Shown: positions 28,116-35,702 of the stretch, piece by piece
How positions within the stretch are numbered: the first letter of the stretch is position 1
How the letters are laid out: each line of letters opens with the position of its first letter
DNA from: CAZPGL01 sp964586175
GTDB taxonomy: Bacteria > Actinomycetota > Acidimicrobiia > Acidimicrobiales > MedAcidi-G1
Assembly (NCBI GenBank): GCA_964586175.1
Contig: CAZPGL010000015.1
Coordinates: 1-47,035 of the forward strand
DNA length: 47,035 nt
Direction of reading: 5' to 3'
Translations under genes and position numbers: made by a program
Notes under the pieces: generated by a model
What the model was told of the DNA's origin: nothing
The model's database searches: none
Seen by the model: only the letters and a program-made list of their open reading frames with translations

Positions 28116-29594
28116 ATGACCGACATCCGCAACTACTCGATGCTGATCGACGGAGCATGGGTCGACGCCGCCGACGGCGGCCGCTTCGACAGCACCGACC
28201 CGTCGACCGGCGAGGTGTGGTGCACGGTCCCCGAGGCCACGACAGCCGACGTCGACGCCGCGGTGCGGGCCGCCCACCAGGCCTTCACCGAGGGCCCCTG
28301 GGCGACGATGACCCCCACCGAACGCGGGGCCCGGCTGCGCCGGCTCGCCGTCCTCCTGGCCGACCGATCCGAGGACCTGGGCCGCACCGAGTGCCGGGAC
28401 ACCGGCAAGTTGTTCGCCGAGACCCGCTGGCAGGCCGCCTACATCTCTCAGTTCTTCGAGTTCTACGCCGGCTGTGCCGACAAGATCGGCGGCGAGACCC
28501 TGCCCATCGACAAACCCGACCTGTTCGTGTTCACCCGCCGCGAGCCGCTGGGGGTCGTGGCCGCCGTCGTGCCGTGGAACTCGCAGCTGTTCCTCACCGC
28601 GGTCAAGATCGGTCCGGCGCTGGCCGCCGGCAACACGGTGGTCCTCAAGGCGTCCGAGCACGCCTCGGCGGCCATGCTCGAGTTCGGCCCCCTCCTCGAC
28701 GAGGCCGGCTTCCCGCCCGGGGTGGTCAACATCGTCACCGGGCACGGCGACCCGTGCGGCTCGACGCTGACCTCGCATCCGCTGGTGGCCCGGGTGTCAT
28801 TCACCGGCGGTCCGGAGGCCGCCCGCCACGTCGTGCGCAACTCGGCGGAGAACTTCGCCGAGGTGTCCCTCGAGCTGGGCGGCAAGTCGCCGATCCTGGT
28901 GTTCGACGACGCCGACCTCGACAGTGCCGTCAACGGCATCGTCGGCGGCATCTTCGCCGCGTCGGGGCAAAGCTGCGTCGCCGGCTCGCGCCTCTACGTG
29001 CAGGACACCGTGGTCGACGAGGTGGTCGACCGGCTGGTCGCCGCGGCAGCCGACATCGTCATCGGCGACCCCACCGACGAGGCGACCCAGATGGGCCCGC
29101 TGTGCACCGACGGCCAGCTGGCCCATATCGAGGCCCAGGTGGCCCTCGCCGTCGAGGAGGGGGCCACCCTCCGGTGCGGCGGCCGGCGACCCGACCGCCC
29201 GGGACGCTTCTACGAGCCGACGGTGCTGACCTGCCCCGACCAGGGTCTGACCATCGTCGACACCGAGTTGTTCGGTCCGGTGCTGGCCGTGTTGCCGTTC
29301 CGCGACGAGGCCGAAGCGCTGGCCCTGGCCAACGACACCGTCCACGGCCTGGCCGCCGGCGTCTTCACCGGCGACAGCGCACGGTCGGTGCGGGTCGCCG
29401 AGGCGCTGCGGGCCGGGATCGTGTGGGTCAACACGTACCGAGTCATCTCCCCGATCGCCGAGTTCGGCGGGGTGAAGGGCTCGGGTTACGGCCGGGAGAG
29501 CGGGTTCCAGGCCATGTTCGACTACACCCGACCGAAGACGGTGTGGATGAACACGTCGCCCGATCCGCTGCCGAGCCAATTCGTGGCCCGCTGA
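28116..29594 (+). CDS. NAD(P)-dependent aldehyde dehydrogenase
   Basis: 492 aa full-length ALDH. It carries the substrate-loop Asn (VPWNSQLF), the cofactor segment KASEHASAA with FTGGPEAARHV, the general base Glu in SLELGGKSP, and the catalytic Cys in SGQSCVAGSRLYV. The C-terminus ends in the oligomerisation segment FDYTRPKTVWMN. It oxidises an aldehyde to the acid; the betaine-aldehyde/HpcC-like branch is possible. The ATG is preceded by AGGGGG at 8 nt. It is followed by the LLM flavoprotein, probably co-transcribed. Substrate unknown. Confidence 0.88.
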   Translation: MTDIRNYSMLIDGAWVDAADGGRFDSTDPSTGEVWCTVPEATTADVDAAVRAAHQAFTEGPWATMTPTERGARLRRLAVLLADRSEDLGRTECRDTGKLFAETRWQAAYISQFFEFYAGCADKIGGETLPIDKPDLFVFTRREPLGVVAAVVPWNSQLFLTAVKIGPALAAGNTVVLKASEHASAAMLEFGPLLDEAGFPPGVVNIVTGHGDPCGSTLTSHPLVARVSFTGGPEAARHVVRNSAENFAEVSLELGGKSPILVFDDADLDSAVNGIVGGIFAASGQSCVAGSRLYVQDTVVDEVVDRLVAAAADIVIGDPTDEATQMGPLCTDGQLAHIEAQVALAVEEGATLRCGGRRPDRPGRFYEPTVLTCPDQGLTIVDTELFGPVLAVLPFRDEAEALALANDTVHGLAAGVFTGDSARSVRVAEALRAGIVWVNTYRVISPIAEFGGVKGSGYGRESGFQAMFDYTRPKTVWMNTSPDPLPSQFVAR

Positions 29595-29621
29595 GACCCG
29601 CTGACGGAGTAACCACCGACC

Positions 29622-30671
29622 ATGAAGTTCCAGCTGGCCGTCAACATGGAGCGGATGGACGCCACGGTCGACATGGGCGACGTCGCCGCCCACACCCTCG
29701 AGTTGGTGCAGATGGCGGAGGCCGGTGGCTTCACCGTCGCCTGGGCCGCCGAGCACCACGCCCTCGAGATGACCATCGCCCCGAACCCGCTGCAGATCCT
29801 GACCTGGTGGTCCCAGCACACCGACACCATCCGGCTGGGCACCGCGGTGACCGTGGCCGCCTACTGGCACCCGGTGAACCTGGCCGGCGAGGCGGCCCTG
29901 GTCGACCTGCTCAGCGGCGGCCGACTCGAGTTCGGGATCGGGTCGGGCGCCTACCAGCGGGAGTTCGACCGCATGCACCCCGGCCTGCTCCAGTCCGACG
30001 CCTGGCGGCACATGCAGGAGATGCTGCCGGTGCTCAAGGCCCTGTGGGCCGGCGACCACGCCCACGACGGCGAGTTCTGGTCGTTCCCGACGTCGACGTC
30101 GGTGCCCAAGCCGGTGCAGCGGCCCCACCCGCCGATCTGGGTGGCCGCCCGGTCGCCCATCACCTTCGACTACGCGGTGCGCAACGACTGCAACGTCATG
30201 TCCTGGCCCATCACCAGGCCGTTCGCCGAGGCCGAGCTCTACAAGCGCCAGCTGGACGACGCCATCGCCGGAGCCCGGGCCGACGACCCCGACGCCCGCC
30301 GCCCCACCTGGGCCCTGATGCGCCACACCGCGGTGTACGACTCGCCCGACGACTGGATGGTGCCGGTGCGGGCCGCCCAGATCCAGCTCAGCCAGTTCGA
30401 GAACCTGTTCAAGAACCTGGGCGACGTGGCCGACGGCTTCCCGAAGGCCATCCCGTTGGATCAGGTGTCCAACGCCGCCGACTACGAGCCGACCACCCTG
30501 TCCGAAAACCTCATGTTCGGCACGCCCGACGAGGTGATCGCCAAACTGCGCCGCTACGAGACGCTGGGCGTCGACGAGTTCATCTACTACGCCAGCCTGG
30601 GTCTGGGCATGGCCGAGCAGAAGCGCTCGATGCAGCTGTTCTGCGACGAGGTCGTGCCGGCGTTCACCTGA
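29622..30671 (+). CDS. LLM class (luciferase-like) flavin-dependent oxidoreductase
   Basis: 349 aa bacterial-luciferase-like TIM barrel. Blocks: WAAEHHALEMTIAPNPLQ, RLGTAVTVAAYWHPVNLAGEAA, LSGGRLEFGIGSGAYQREFDR, PHPPIWVAARSP and GTPDEVIAKLRRYETLGVDEF. Such proteins use FMNH2 or coenzyme F420; the sequence does not settle which. It follows the aldehyde dehydrogenase by 27 bases with a weak ribosome site. It could produce the aldehyde used by its neighbour, as luciferase-type monooxygenases do (inference). Confidence 0.85.
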   Translation: MKFQLAVNMERMDATVDMGDVAAHTLELVQMAEAGGFTVAWAAEHHALEMTIAPNPLQILTWWSQHTDTIRLGTAVTVAAYWHPVNLAGEAALVDLLSGGRLEFGIGSGAYQREFDRMHPGLLQSDAWRHMQEMLPVLKALWAGDHAHDGEFWSFPTSTSVPKPVQRPHPPIWVAARSPITFDYAVRNDCNVMSWPITRPFAEAELYKRQLDDAIAGARADDPDARRPTWALMRHTAVYDSPDDWMVPVRAAQIQLSQFENLFKNLGDVADGFPKAIPLDQVSNAADYEPTTLSENLMFGTPDEVIAKLRRYETLGVDEFIYYASLGLGMAEQKRSMQLFCDEVVPAFT

Positions 30672-30712
30672 CGGTCGGGTCCCGACCCGTACCGGCTGGC
30701 ACCTGACGGTCG
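30665..30712 (+). repeat. Direct repeat of 13 bases, period 35
   Basis: CACCTGACGGTCG occurs at 30665-30677 (covering the LLM stop codon) and again at 30700-30712, just before the cdd promoter. It may be the trace of a small tandem duplication. Confidence 0.5.
30673..30687 (+). terminator. Compact palindrome after the LLM gene
   Basis: GGTCGGGTCCCGACC can fold as a five-pair hairpin right after the stop codon. It has no U tract. Likely end of the hydrolase-ALDH-LLM transcript. Confidence 0.35.
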
Positions 30713-30720
30713 CAGCCTCC

Positions 30721-30726
30721 TAGCCT
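30721..30726 (+). promoter_or_regulatory. -10 box, leaderless start of cdd
   Basis: TAGCCT ends 6 nt before the cdd ATG; no Shine-Dalgarno sequence is present. It would drive cdd-deoA. Confidence 0.4.
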
Positions 30727-30732
30727 CGGCAC

Positions 30733-31155
30733 ATGACCACCGAGCCTCCGATCGACTGGCCAACCCTGCATCGGGCGGCCGCCGATGCCGCCGCCCACGC
30801 CTACGCCCCGTACTCGGACTTTCCTGTGGGAGCGGCGGGGCTGGTCGACGACGGCCGGGTCGTCACCGGCTGCAACGTCGAGAACGCCTCCTACGGGCTG
30901 ACCCTGTGCGCCGAATGCGGAATGGTCGGCGACCTGCACCGCACCGGAGGCGGCCGACTGGTCGCCGCGGTGGCCACCGATCCCGACGGTCGCCTCCTGG
31001 CGCCGTGCGGCCGGTGCCGGCAGCTGTTGATCGAGGCTGGTGGGCCCACTCTGGTCGTCGACGGGCCGGGCGGCCCGCGACCCATCACCGAGCTGCTGGC
31101 CGACCCGTTCACCGCCGCCAACCTGGTGCCCGGGGACCAGGACCAGCCCAGTTGA
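30733..31155 (+). CDS. cdd: Cytidine deaminase
   Basis: 140 aa zinc enzyme that deaminates cytidine and deoxycytidine to uridine and deoxyuridine. Zinc ligands and general acid are Cys59 with Glu61 (LCAECGM) and Cys92-x2-Cys95 (PCGRCRQ). The substrate block is GCNVENASYG and the N-terminal AYAPYSDFPVGAA is typical. The homotetrameric short form fits the length. Its stop overlaps the deoA ATG by one base, so the two are translationally coupled; both feed pyrimidine deoxyribonucleosides into deoxyribose phosphate breakdown. Confidence 0.93.
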   Translation: MTTEPPIDWPTLHRAAADAAAHAYAPYSDFPVGAAGLVDDGRVVTGCNVENASYGLTLCAECGMVGDLHRTGGGRLVAAVATDPDGRLLAPCGRCRQLLIEAGGPTLVVDGPGGPRPITELLADPFTAANLVPGDQDQPS

Positions 31156-32426
31156 TGGACGTCGTCGACTGCATCGCCGCCAAGCGGGACGGCCGCCGGC
31201 TCTCCGACGAGCAGATCGCCTGGTTCATCGACCGGTTCGCCCGGGGCGACGTCCCCGACGAGCAGGCGGCCGCCCTGACCATGGCCGTCTACCTGCAGGG
31301 CATGGACCCCGACGAGTTGGTGGCCTGGACACAGGCCATGGTGCGGTCGGGGGTGACCCTCGACCTGTCGGGGGTGGGACGGCCCACCGTCGACAAGCAC
31401 TCGACGGGCGGCGTGGGCGACAAGGTGTCGCTGATCCTGGTGCCGCTCGTCGCTGCCTGCGGGGCCGCGGTGCCCCAACTGTCGGGCCGGGGTCTCGGGC
31501 ACAGCGGCGGCACCCTCGACAAGATGGAGGCCATCGACGGCTGGCGGGCCGACCTCGACGCCGGCGCCATGGTCGACCAGCTCCGGGAGGTCGGGGGCAT
31601 GATCGCCGCCGCCACCACCGACCTGAACCCGGCCGACCGGCGCCTCTACGCCCTGCGGGACGTCACCGGCACCGTCGACTCGATTCCGCTGATCGCCAGC
31701 TCGATCATGTCCAAGAAGATCGCCGAGGGCACCGACGCCCTGGTGCTCGATGTCAAGACCGGTTCGGGGGCGTTCATGGTCGACGAGGACCAGGCCCGCC
31801 TGCTGGCCCGCACCATGGTCGATCTGGGTGAGGACTCGGGGGTGGCGACCGTGGCCCTGGTGACGGCCATGCACACCGTGTTGGGCCGCACGGCCGGCAA
31901 CGCCGTCGAGGTCGCCGAGTCGCTCGAGGTGCTCGAGGGCGGCGGGCCGGCCGACCTGGTGGAGGTGACCCTGGCTCTTGCCGATGAAATGGTGGCCCTG
32001 GCCGGGCTGGACGCCGACCCGGCGGCCGTGCTGGCCTCCGGCGAACCGCGGGAGGTGTTCGACGCCATGGTCTCCGCCCAGGGCGGCGACCTGTCGGCCG
32101 GACTACCGGCCGCCCCACACGTACAGGTCGTCGAAGCACCTGCCGACGGCCATGTGGCCCGCCTCGACTGCCGATCGGTGGGGGTGGCGGCATGGCGGCT
32201 GGGCGCCGGCCGGGCCCGCAAGGAGGACCCCGTCGATCCCACCGCCGGGGTGGTGTGCCTGGCCAAGCCGGGCGAAGCCGTCGCCGCCGGTCAACCGGTG
32301 CTCGAGCTGCACACCGCCGACGACACCCGGTTCGCGGCGGCGGTCGAGGCCCTCGACGGCGCCATCGAGGTCACCGACGGACCTCCGGAACCGATGCCCC
32401 TGATCATCGACCGCATCGCCCGGTAG
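31155..32426 (+). CDS. deoA: Thymidine/pyrimidine-nucleoside phosphorylase
   Basis: 423 aa. Phosphorolysis of thymidine or deoxyuridine to base plus deoxyribose-1-phosphate. Signature blocks: VDKHSTGGVGDKVSL (phosphate site), SGRGLGHSGGTLDKMEAI (family signature), YALRDVTGTVDSIPLIASSIMSKK-like region near 175, and KTGSGAFM. The C-terminal PYNP domain carries GRARKEDPVDPTAG. Standard length. Coupled to cdd upstream; it converges on the ALDH-like gene, with a small CCGGA/TCCGG hairpin between them. Together with deoC and the mutase nearby it completes a deoxynucleoside degradation route. Confidence 0.92.
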   Translation: MDVVDCIAAKRDGRRLSDEQIAWFIDRFARGDVPDEQAAALTMAVYLQGMDPDELVAWTQAMVRSGVTLDLSGVGRPTVDKHSTGGVGDKVSLILVPLVAACGAAVPQLSGRGLGHSGGTLDKMEAIDGWRADLDAGAMVDQLREVGGMIAAATTDLNPADRRLYALRDVTGTVDSIPLIASSIMSKKIAEGTDALVLDVKTGSGAFMVDEDQARLLARTMVDLGEDSGVATVALVTAMHTVLGRTAGNAVEVAESLEVLEGGGPADLVEVTLALADEMVALAGLDADPAAVLASGEPREVFDAMVSAQGGDLSAGLPAAPHVQVVEAPADGHVARLDCRSVGVAAWRLGAGRARKEDPVDPTAGVVCLAKPGEAVAAGQPVLELHTADDTRFAAAVEALDGAIEVTDGPPEPMPLIIDRIAR

Positions 32427-32450
32427 CCGGAGCGACGTCCGGCCGGCCGG

Positions 32451-33302
32451 TCAGCGGCCGATGGGGTGCCAGACCGTCTTCATCTCGAGGAAGGCGGCGA
32501 TGGCGTCGGGACCCTGGGCGTCCGGGTCGCCGTGGACGACCCGCTTGACGTTGGACGCCGCCTCGGCGACCACGTCGGGGTCGGGATCGTCCAGGCCGGC
32601 CGCGCCGCCCACGTCGACGGCGTTGACGTCGCTGTGGCCGACCAGCCACGGCAGCAGTTCGGTGCGGTCGCCGGTCAGGATGTTGACCACCCCGCCGGGC
32701 ACGTCGGAGGTGGCCAGGGCCTCGGCCATGGTCACCGCCGCCAGCGACGCCGCACCGCCGGTGACCACTACAGCGGTGTTGCCGCCGACGATCGCCGGGG
32801 CCAGCCGAGCGACCAGGCCGACCAGCGGCGGCTCGTCGGGCACCACCAGACCGACGACGCCGGTGGGCACGGGAACGGTGAAGTTGAAGTACGGACCGGC
32901 CACCGGGTTGACGGTGCCGAGCAGGTGCTGGAACTTGTCGGCCCATCCGGCGAACCAGACCCAGCGGTCGATGGCCGCCTGCACCTCGGCGGCCGCTTCG
33001 TCGCCGGTGGCACCGGTGGCGGCGAGCAGCCCGGTGAACTCGGCCCGGCGGGCCTCCATCATCTCGGCCACCCGGTAGAGGATCTGACCCCGGTTGTAGG
33101 CGGTGCGGGCCGCCCATGCCTCTTGTGCCCCCCGGGCGGCCTGGACGGCGGACCGCAGGTCCTTGCGGGAGGCCTGCGACACGTTCGCCAGCAGGGTGCC
33201 GTCGCCGTCTCGCACGTCGAAGGTGCGCCCGGATTCGCTGCGGGGGAACGCCCCGCCCACGAACAGCTTGTAGGTCTTGTCGACCGACGGATGCCCGGTC
33301 AT
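32451..33302 (-). CDS. Short ALDH-like protein without catalytic residues (ALDH16-like C half)
   Basis: 283 aa, about 60 % of a normal ALDH. It keeps the N-terminal cofactor-domain fold (KLFVGGAFPRSESGRTFDV, NRGQILYRVAEMMEARR, GVVGLVVPDEPPLVGLVA) but ends in FLEMKTVWHPIGR before the ELGGK glutamate and the catalytic cysteine would occur. In ALDH16 enzymes a dead second ALDH domain of this kind is fused to an active one; here it is a separate gene whose ATG overlaps the stop of the full ALDH. Probably a structural partner of that enzyme. The frame shows no sign of a recent truncation. Confidence 0.8.
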   Translation of the reverse strand: MTGHPSVDKTYKLFVGGAFPRSESGRTFDVRDGDGTLLANVSQASRKDLRSAVQAARGAQEAWAARTAYNRGQILYRVAEMMEARRAEFTGLLAATGATGDEAAAEVQAAIDRWVWFAGWADKFQHLLGTVNPVAGPYFNFTVPVPTGVVGLVVPDEPPLVGLVARLAPAIVGGNTAVVVTGGAASLAAVTMAEALATSDVPGGVVNILTGDRTELLPWLVGHSDVNAVDVGGAAGLDDPDPDVVAEAASNVKRVVHGDPDAQGPDAIAAFLEMKTVWHPIGR

Positions 33303-34789
33303 CGACCCGCCTCCTCGTCGCGCAGGTAGGGGGCGAGGCCGTGGAGGCCGCCCTCCCGGCCGAAGCCGCTCTCCTTGAACCCGCCGAACGGGCTGGCCGG
33401 GTCGAACTTGTTGAACGTGTTGGCCCACACCACGCCGGCCCGCAGGCGTTCGGCCATCCAGTGGACCAGGGCCCCCTTCTGGGTCCACACCCCGGCCGAC
33501 AGGCCGTACGGGCTGTTGTTGGCCTTGTCGACGGCCTCGTCAGGGGTACGGAACGTCTGGACGGTGAGCACCGGGCCGAAGATCTCCTCGCGCACCACCC
33601 GGTGGCTCTGCTGGGTGCCGGTGAGCAGGGTGGGTCGGAACCAGAAGCCACGGTCGGGCAGGACGCAGGCCGGCTGGTGGAGTTGCGCCCCTTCGGCCAC
33701 CCCGGCGTCGACCAGTTCGGTGATGCGGGCCAGTTGGGCCGCCGAGTTGATGGCACCAACGTCGGTGTTCTTGTCGAGCGGGTCGCCGACCCGGAGGAGG
33801 GCCATGCGGGCGGTGAGCCGTTCGACGAAATGGTCGGCGATGGATTCCTGGACGAGCAGGCGGGATCCGGCACAGCACACGTGGCCCTGGTTGAAGAAGA
33901 TGCCGTCGACGACCCCTTCGATGGCCTGGTCGAGCGCCGCGTCGTCGAACACGACGTGGGCCGCCTTGCCGCCCAGCTCGAGGGTCAGCGGCACCCGCCG
34001 CCGCAGGGCCGACGCCTGGATGGCTTTTCCGACCCCGGTGGAGCCGGTGAAGGCCAGCTTGTCGACGCCGGGATGGTCGACGAGCGCCGCGCCGGTCGAC
34101 CCGTCGCCGGTGACGATGTTGACCACCCCGGGGGGCAGGTCGACGTCGGCCAGCACCTCGGCCAGCAGCAGGGCGGTCAGCGGTGTGGTCTCGGCCGGTT
34201 TGAGGACAACGGTGTTGCCGCAGGCCAGGGCGGGTGCCAGCTTCCACGACGCCATGAGCAGCGGAAAGTTCCAGGGGACGATCTGGCCGGCGACACCGTG
34301 GGGGCCCACGGTGCGCTGCGGGAACGCGTAGTCGAGCTTGTCGGCCCAACCGGCGTTGTAGAAGAAGTGGGCCGCGGCCAGGGGAATGTCGACATCGCGG
34401 CTCTCCGCGATGGGCTTGCCGCCGTCCATGGTCTCGAGCACCGCGAACTCGCGGGCCCGTTCCTGGAGGTGGCGGGCGATGCGGAACAGGTAGCGGGCCC
34501 GCACCGTGCCCGGGGTGTCGCGCCAGTGGTCCTCGTAGGCGGTGCGGGCCGCCTTCACAGCACGGTCGACGTCCTCGGCTGAGCCGTCGGCCACGTCGGC
34601 CAGGTGCTCCTCGGTGGAGGGGCTGGCTGTGGCGAACGTTGCGCCGTCGGCGGCGTCGACGAACTCGCCGCCGATGAAGTGCCCGTACCGTTCGGCGAGG
34701 GTGACCACCGCGGTGGACTCGGGCGCCGGGGCGTAGTCCAGGTCGAAGGCGGCGGGATCGCTCGTCGGTTCGCTCGTCGAATCGCTCAT
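33299..34789 (-). CDS. Aldehyde dehydrogenase in deoxyribose operon (ALDH16-like N half)
   Basis: 496 aa complete ALDH. Catalytic elements: Asn in IVPWNFPLLM, Lys in LKPAETTP, FTGSTGVGKAIQ, Glu in LELGGKAAHVVF, Cys in GHVCCAGSRLLVQ, and EEIFGPVLTVQTF. It lies 4 bases after deoC and overlaps the short ALDH-like gene. DeoC splits deoxyribose-5-phosphate to acetaldehyde and glyceraldehyde-3-phosphate, so acetaldehyde oxidation is the likely role (inference from operon). The first ~25 residues are an acidic low-complexity tail. Confidence 0.87.
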   Translation of the reverse strand: MSDSTSEPTSDPAAFDLDYAPAPESTAVVTLAERYGHFIGGEFVDAADGATFATASPSTEEHLADVADGSAEDVDRAVKAARTAYEDHWRDTPGTVRARYLFRIARHLQERAREFAVLETMDGGKPIAESRDVDIPLAAAHFFYNAGWADKLDYAFPQRTVGPHGVAGQIVPWNFPLLMASWKLAPALACGNTVVLKPAETTPLTALLLAEVLADVDLPPGVVNIVTGDGSTGAALVDHPGVDKLAFTGSTGVGKAIQASALRRRVPLTLELGGKAAHVVFDDAALDQAIEGVVDGIFFNQGHVCCAGSRLLVQESIADHFVERLTARMALLRVGDPLDKNTDVGAINSAAQLARITELVDAGVAEGAQLHQPACVLPDRGFWFRPTLLTGTQQSHRVVREEIFGPVLTVQTFRTPDEAVDKANNSPYGLSAGVWTQKGALVHWMAERLRAGVVWANTFNKFDPASPFGGFKESGFGREGGLHGLAPYLRDEEAGR

Positions 34790-34793
34790 CGGT

Positions 34794-35702
34794 TCAGTCC
34801 AGGGTCACGTAGTCGGGGCCGGAGTATCGGCCGGTGTCCATGCGGTGCAGTTGCATGAGGACGTCGTTGAGCAGGCTGGAGGCCCCGATCCGGAATCGGT
34901 CGGGGGTCAGCCAACCGGTGCCGAGGGTCTCGCCGATGACGACGAGGTAGTGCCAGGCCTGCTTGGCGGTACGGATGCCGCCGGCGGCCTTGATGCCGAT
35001 CGGATCGCCGGTGGCTTCGACGTGGTCGCGCACCGCCTCAGCCATACACAGCACGGTCGGCAGGCTGGCCGCCTTGGGAATCTTGCCGGTGGAGGTCTTG
35101 ATGAAGTCGGCACCAGCGGCCATGGCCAGCATCGACGCTCGACGGACCCGCTGGTGGCCGCCGAGTTCGCCGGTCTCGAGGATGACCTTCAGGTGGGCGT
35201 CGCCGCAGGCCGCCTTGGAGGCCTCGATCTCGTCGAAGGCCCGCTGTTCGTCGCCGGCGAGGAACGCCGACCGGTTCAACACGATGTCGATCTCGTCGGC
35301 ACCCCGGGAGACCGCGTCGGCGATGTCGGCCGTGCGGGCGTCGATCGACGACAGGCCGCTAGGGAATGCGCCGGCCACGCTGGCCACCTTGACCGTCGAG
35401 CCCTCGGTGCCGGCCACCGCATGCTCGACCATTTCGGGGTACACGCACACTGCGGCGACCGGTGGGACCGCAGGGTCGGTGGCGTCGGGCCGGCGGGCCT
35501 TGTGGCACAGCGCGTCGACCTTTTCGGGCGTGTCGGCCCCTTCGAGGGTGGTGAGGTCCATGCAGCGGATGGCCAGGTGGAGGGCGGCCCGCTTGCTGTC
35601 GCGCTTGATGGAGCGGGTGGCCAGCGAAGCGGCGCGCGCTTCGAGGGTCACCTCGTCGACCGGTGTCACCAGCAGGGTGTCGAGTGCGCCCACGCCGGTC
35701 AT
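34794..35702 (-). CDS. deoC: Deoxyribose-phosphate aldolase
   Basis: 302 aa class I aldolase cleaving 2-deoxyribose-5-phosphate into acetaldehyde and glyceraldehyde-3-phosphate. The Schiff-base lysine is Lys202 (ADFIKTSTGK); the proton-relay Lys is in GIKAAGGI; EIDIVLNR and LKVILETGEL are the matching strand motifs. It is longer than E. coli DeoC because of an N-terminal extension of about 40 residues, as in other actinobacterial forms. Its ATG overlaps the mutase stop (ATGA). Confidence 0.92.
   Translation of the reverse strand: MTGVGALDTLLVTPVDEVTLEARAASLATRSIKRDSKRAALHLAIRCMDLTTLEGADTPEKVDALCHKARRPDATDPAVPPVAAVCVYPEMVEHAVAGTEGSTVKVASVAGAFPSGLSSIDARTADIADAVSRGADEIDIVLNRSAFLAGDEQRAFDEIEASKAACGDAHLKVILETGELGGHQRVRRASMLAMAAGADFIKTSTGKIPKAASLPTVLCMAEAVRDHVEATGDPIGIKAAGGIRTAKQAWHYLVVIGETLGTGWLTPDRFRIGASSLLNDVLMQLHRMDTGRYSGPDYVTLD

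Noticed and set aside
32451..33302. Recently truncated ALDH pseudogene
   Set aside because: The frame is intact, has its own start coupled to the upstream stop and a defined C-terminus (FLEMKTVWHPIG) like the dead domain of ALDH16 proteins.
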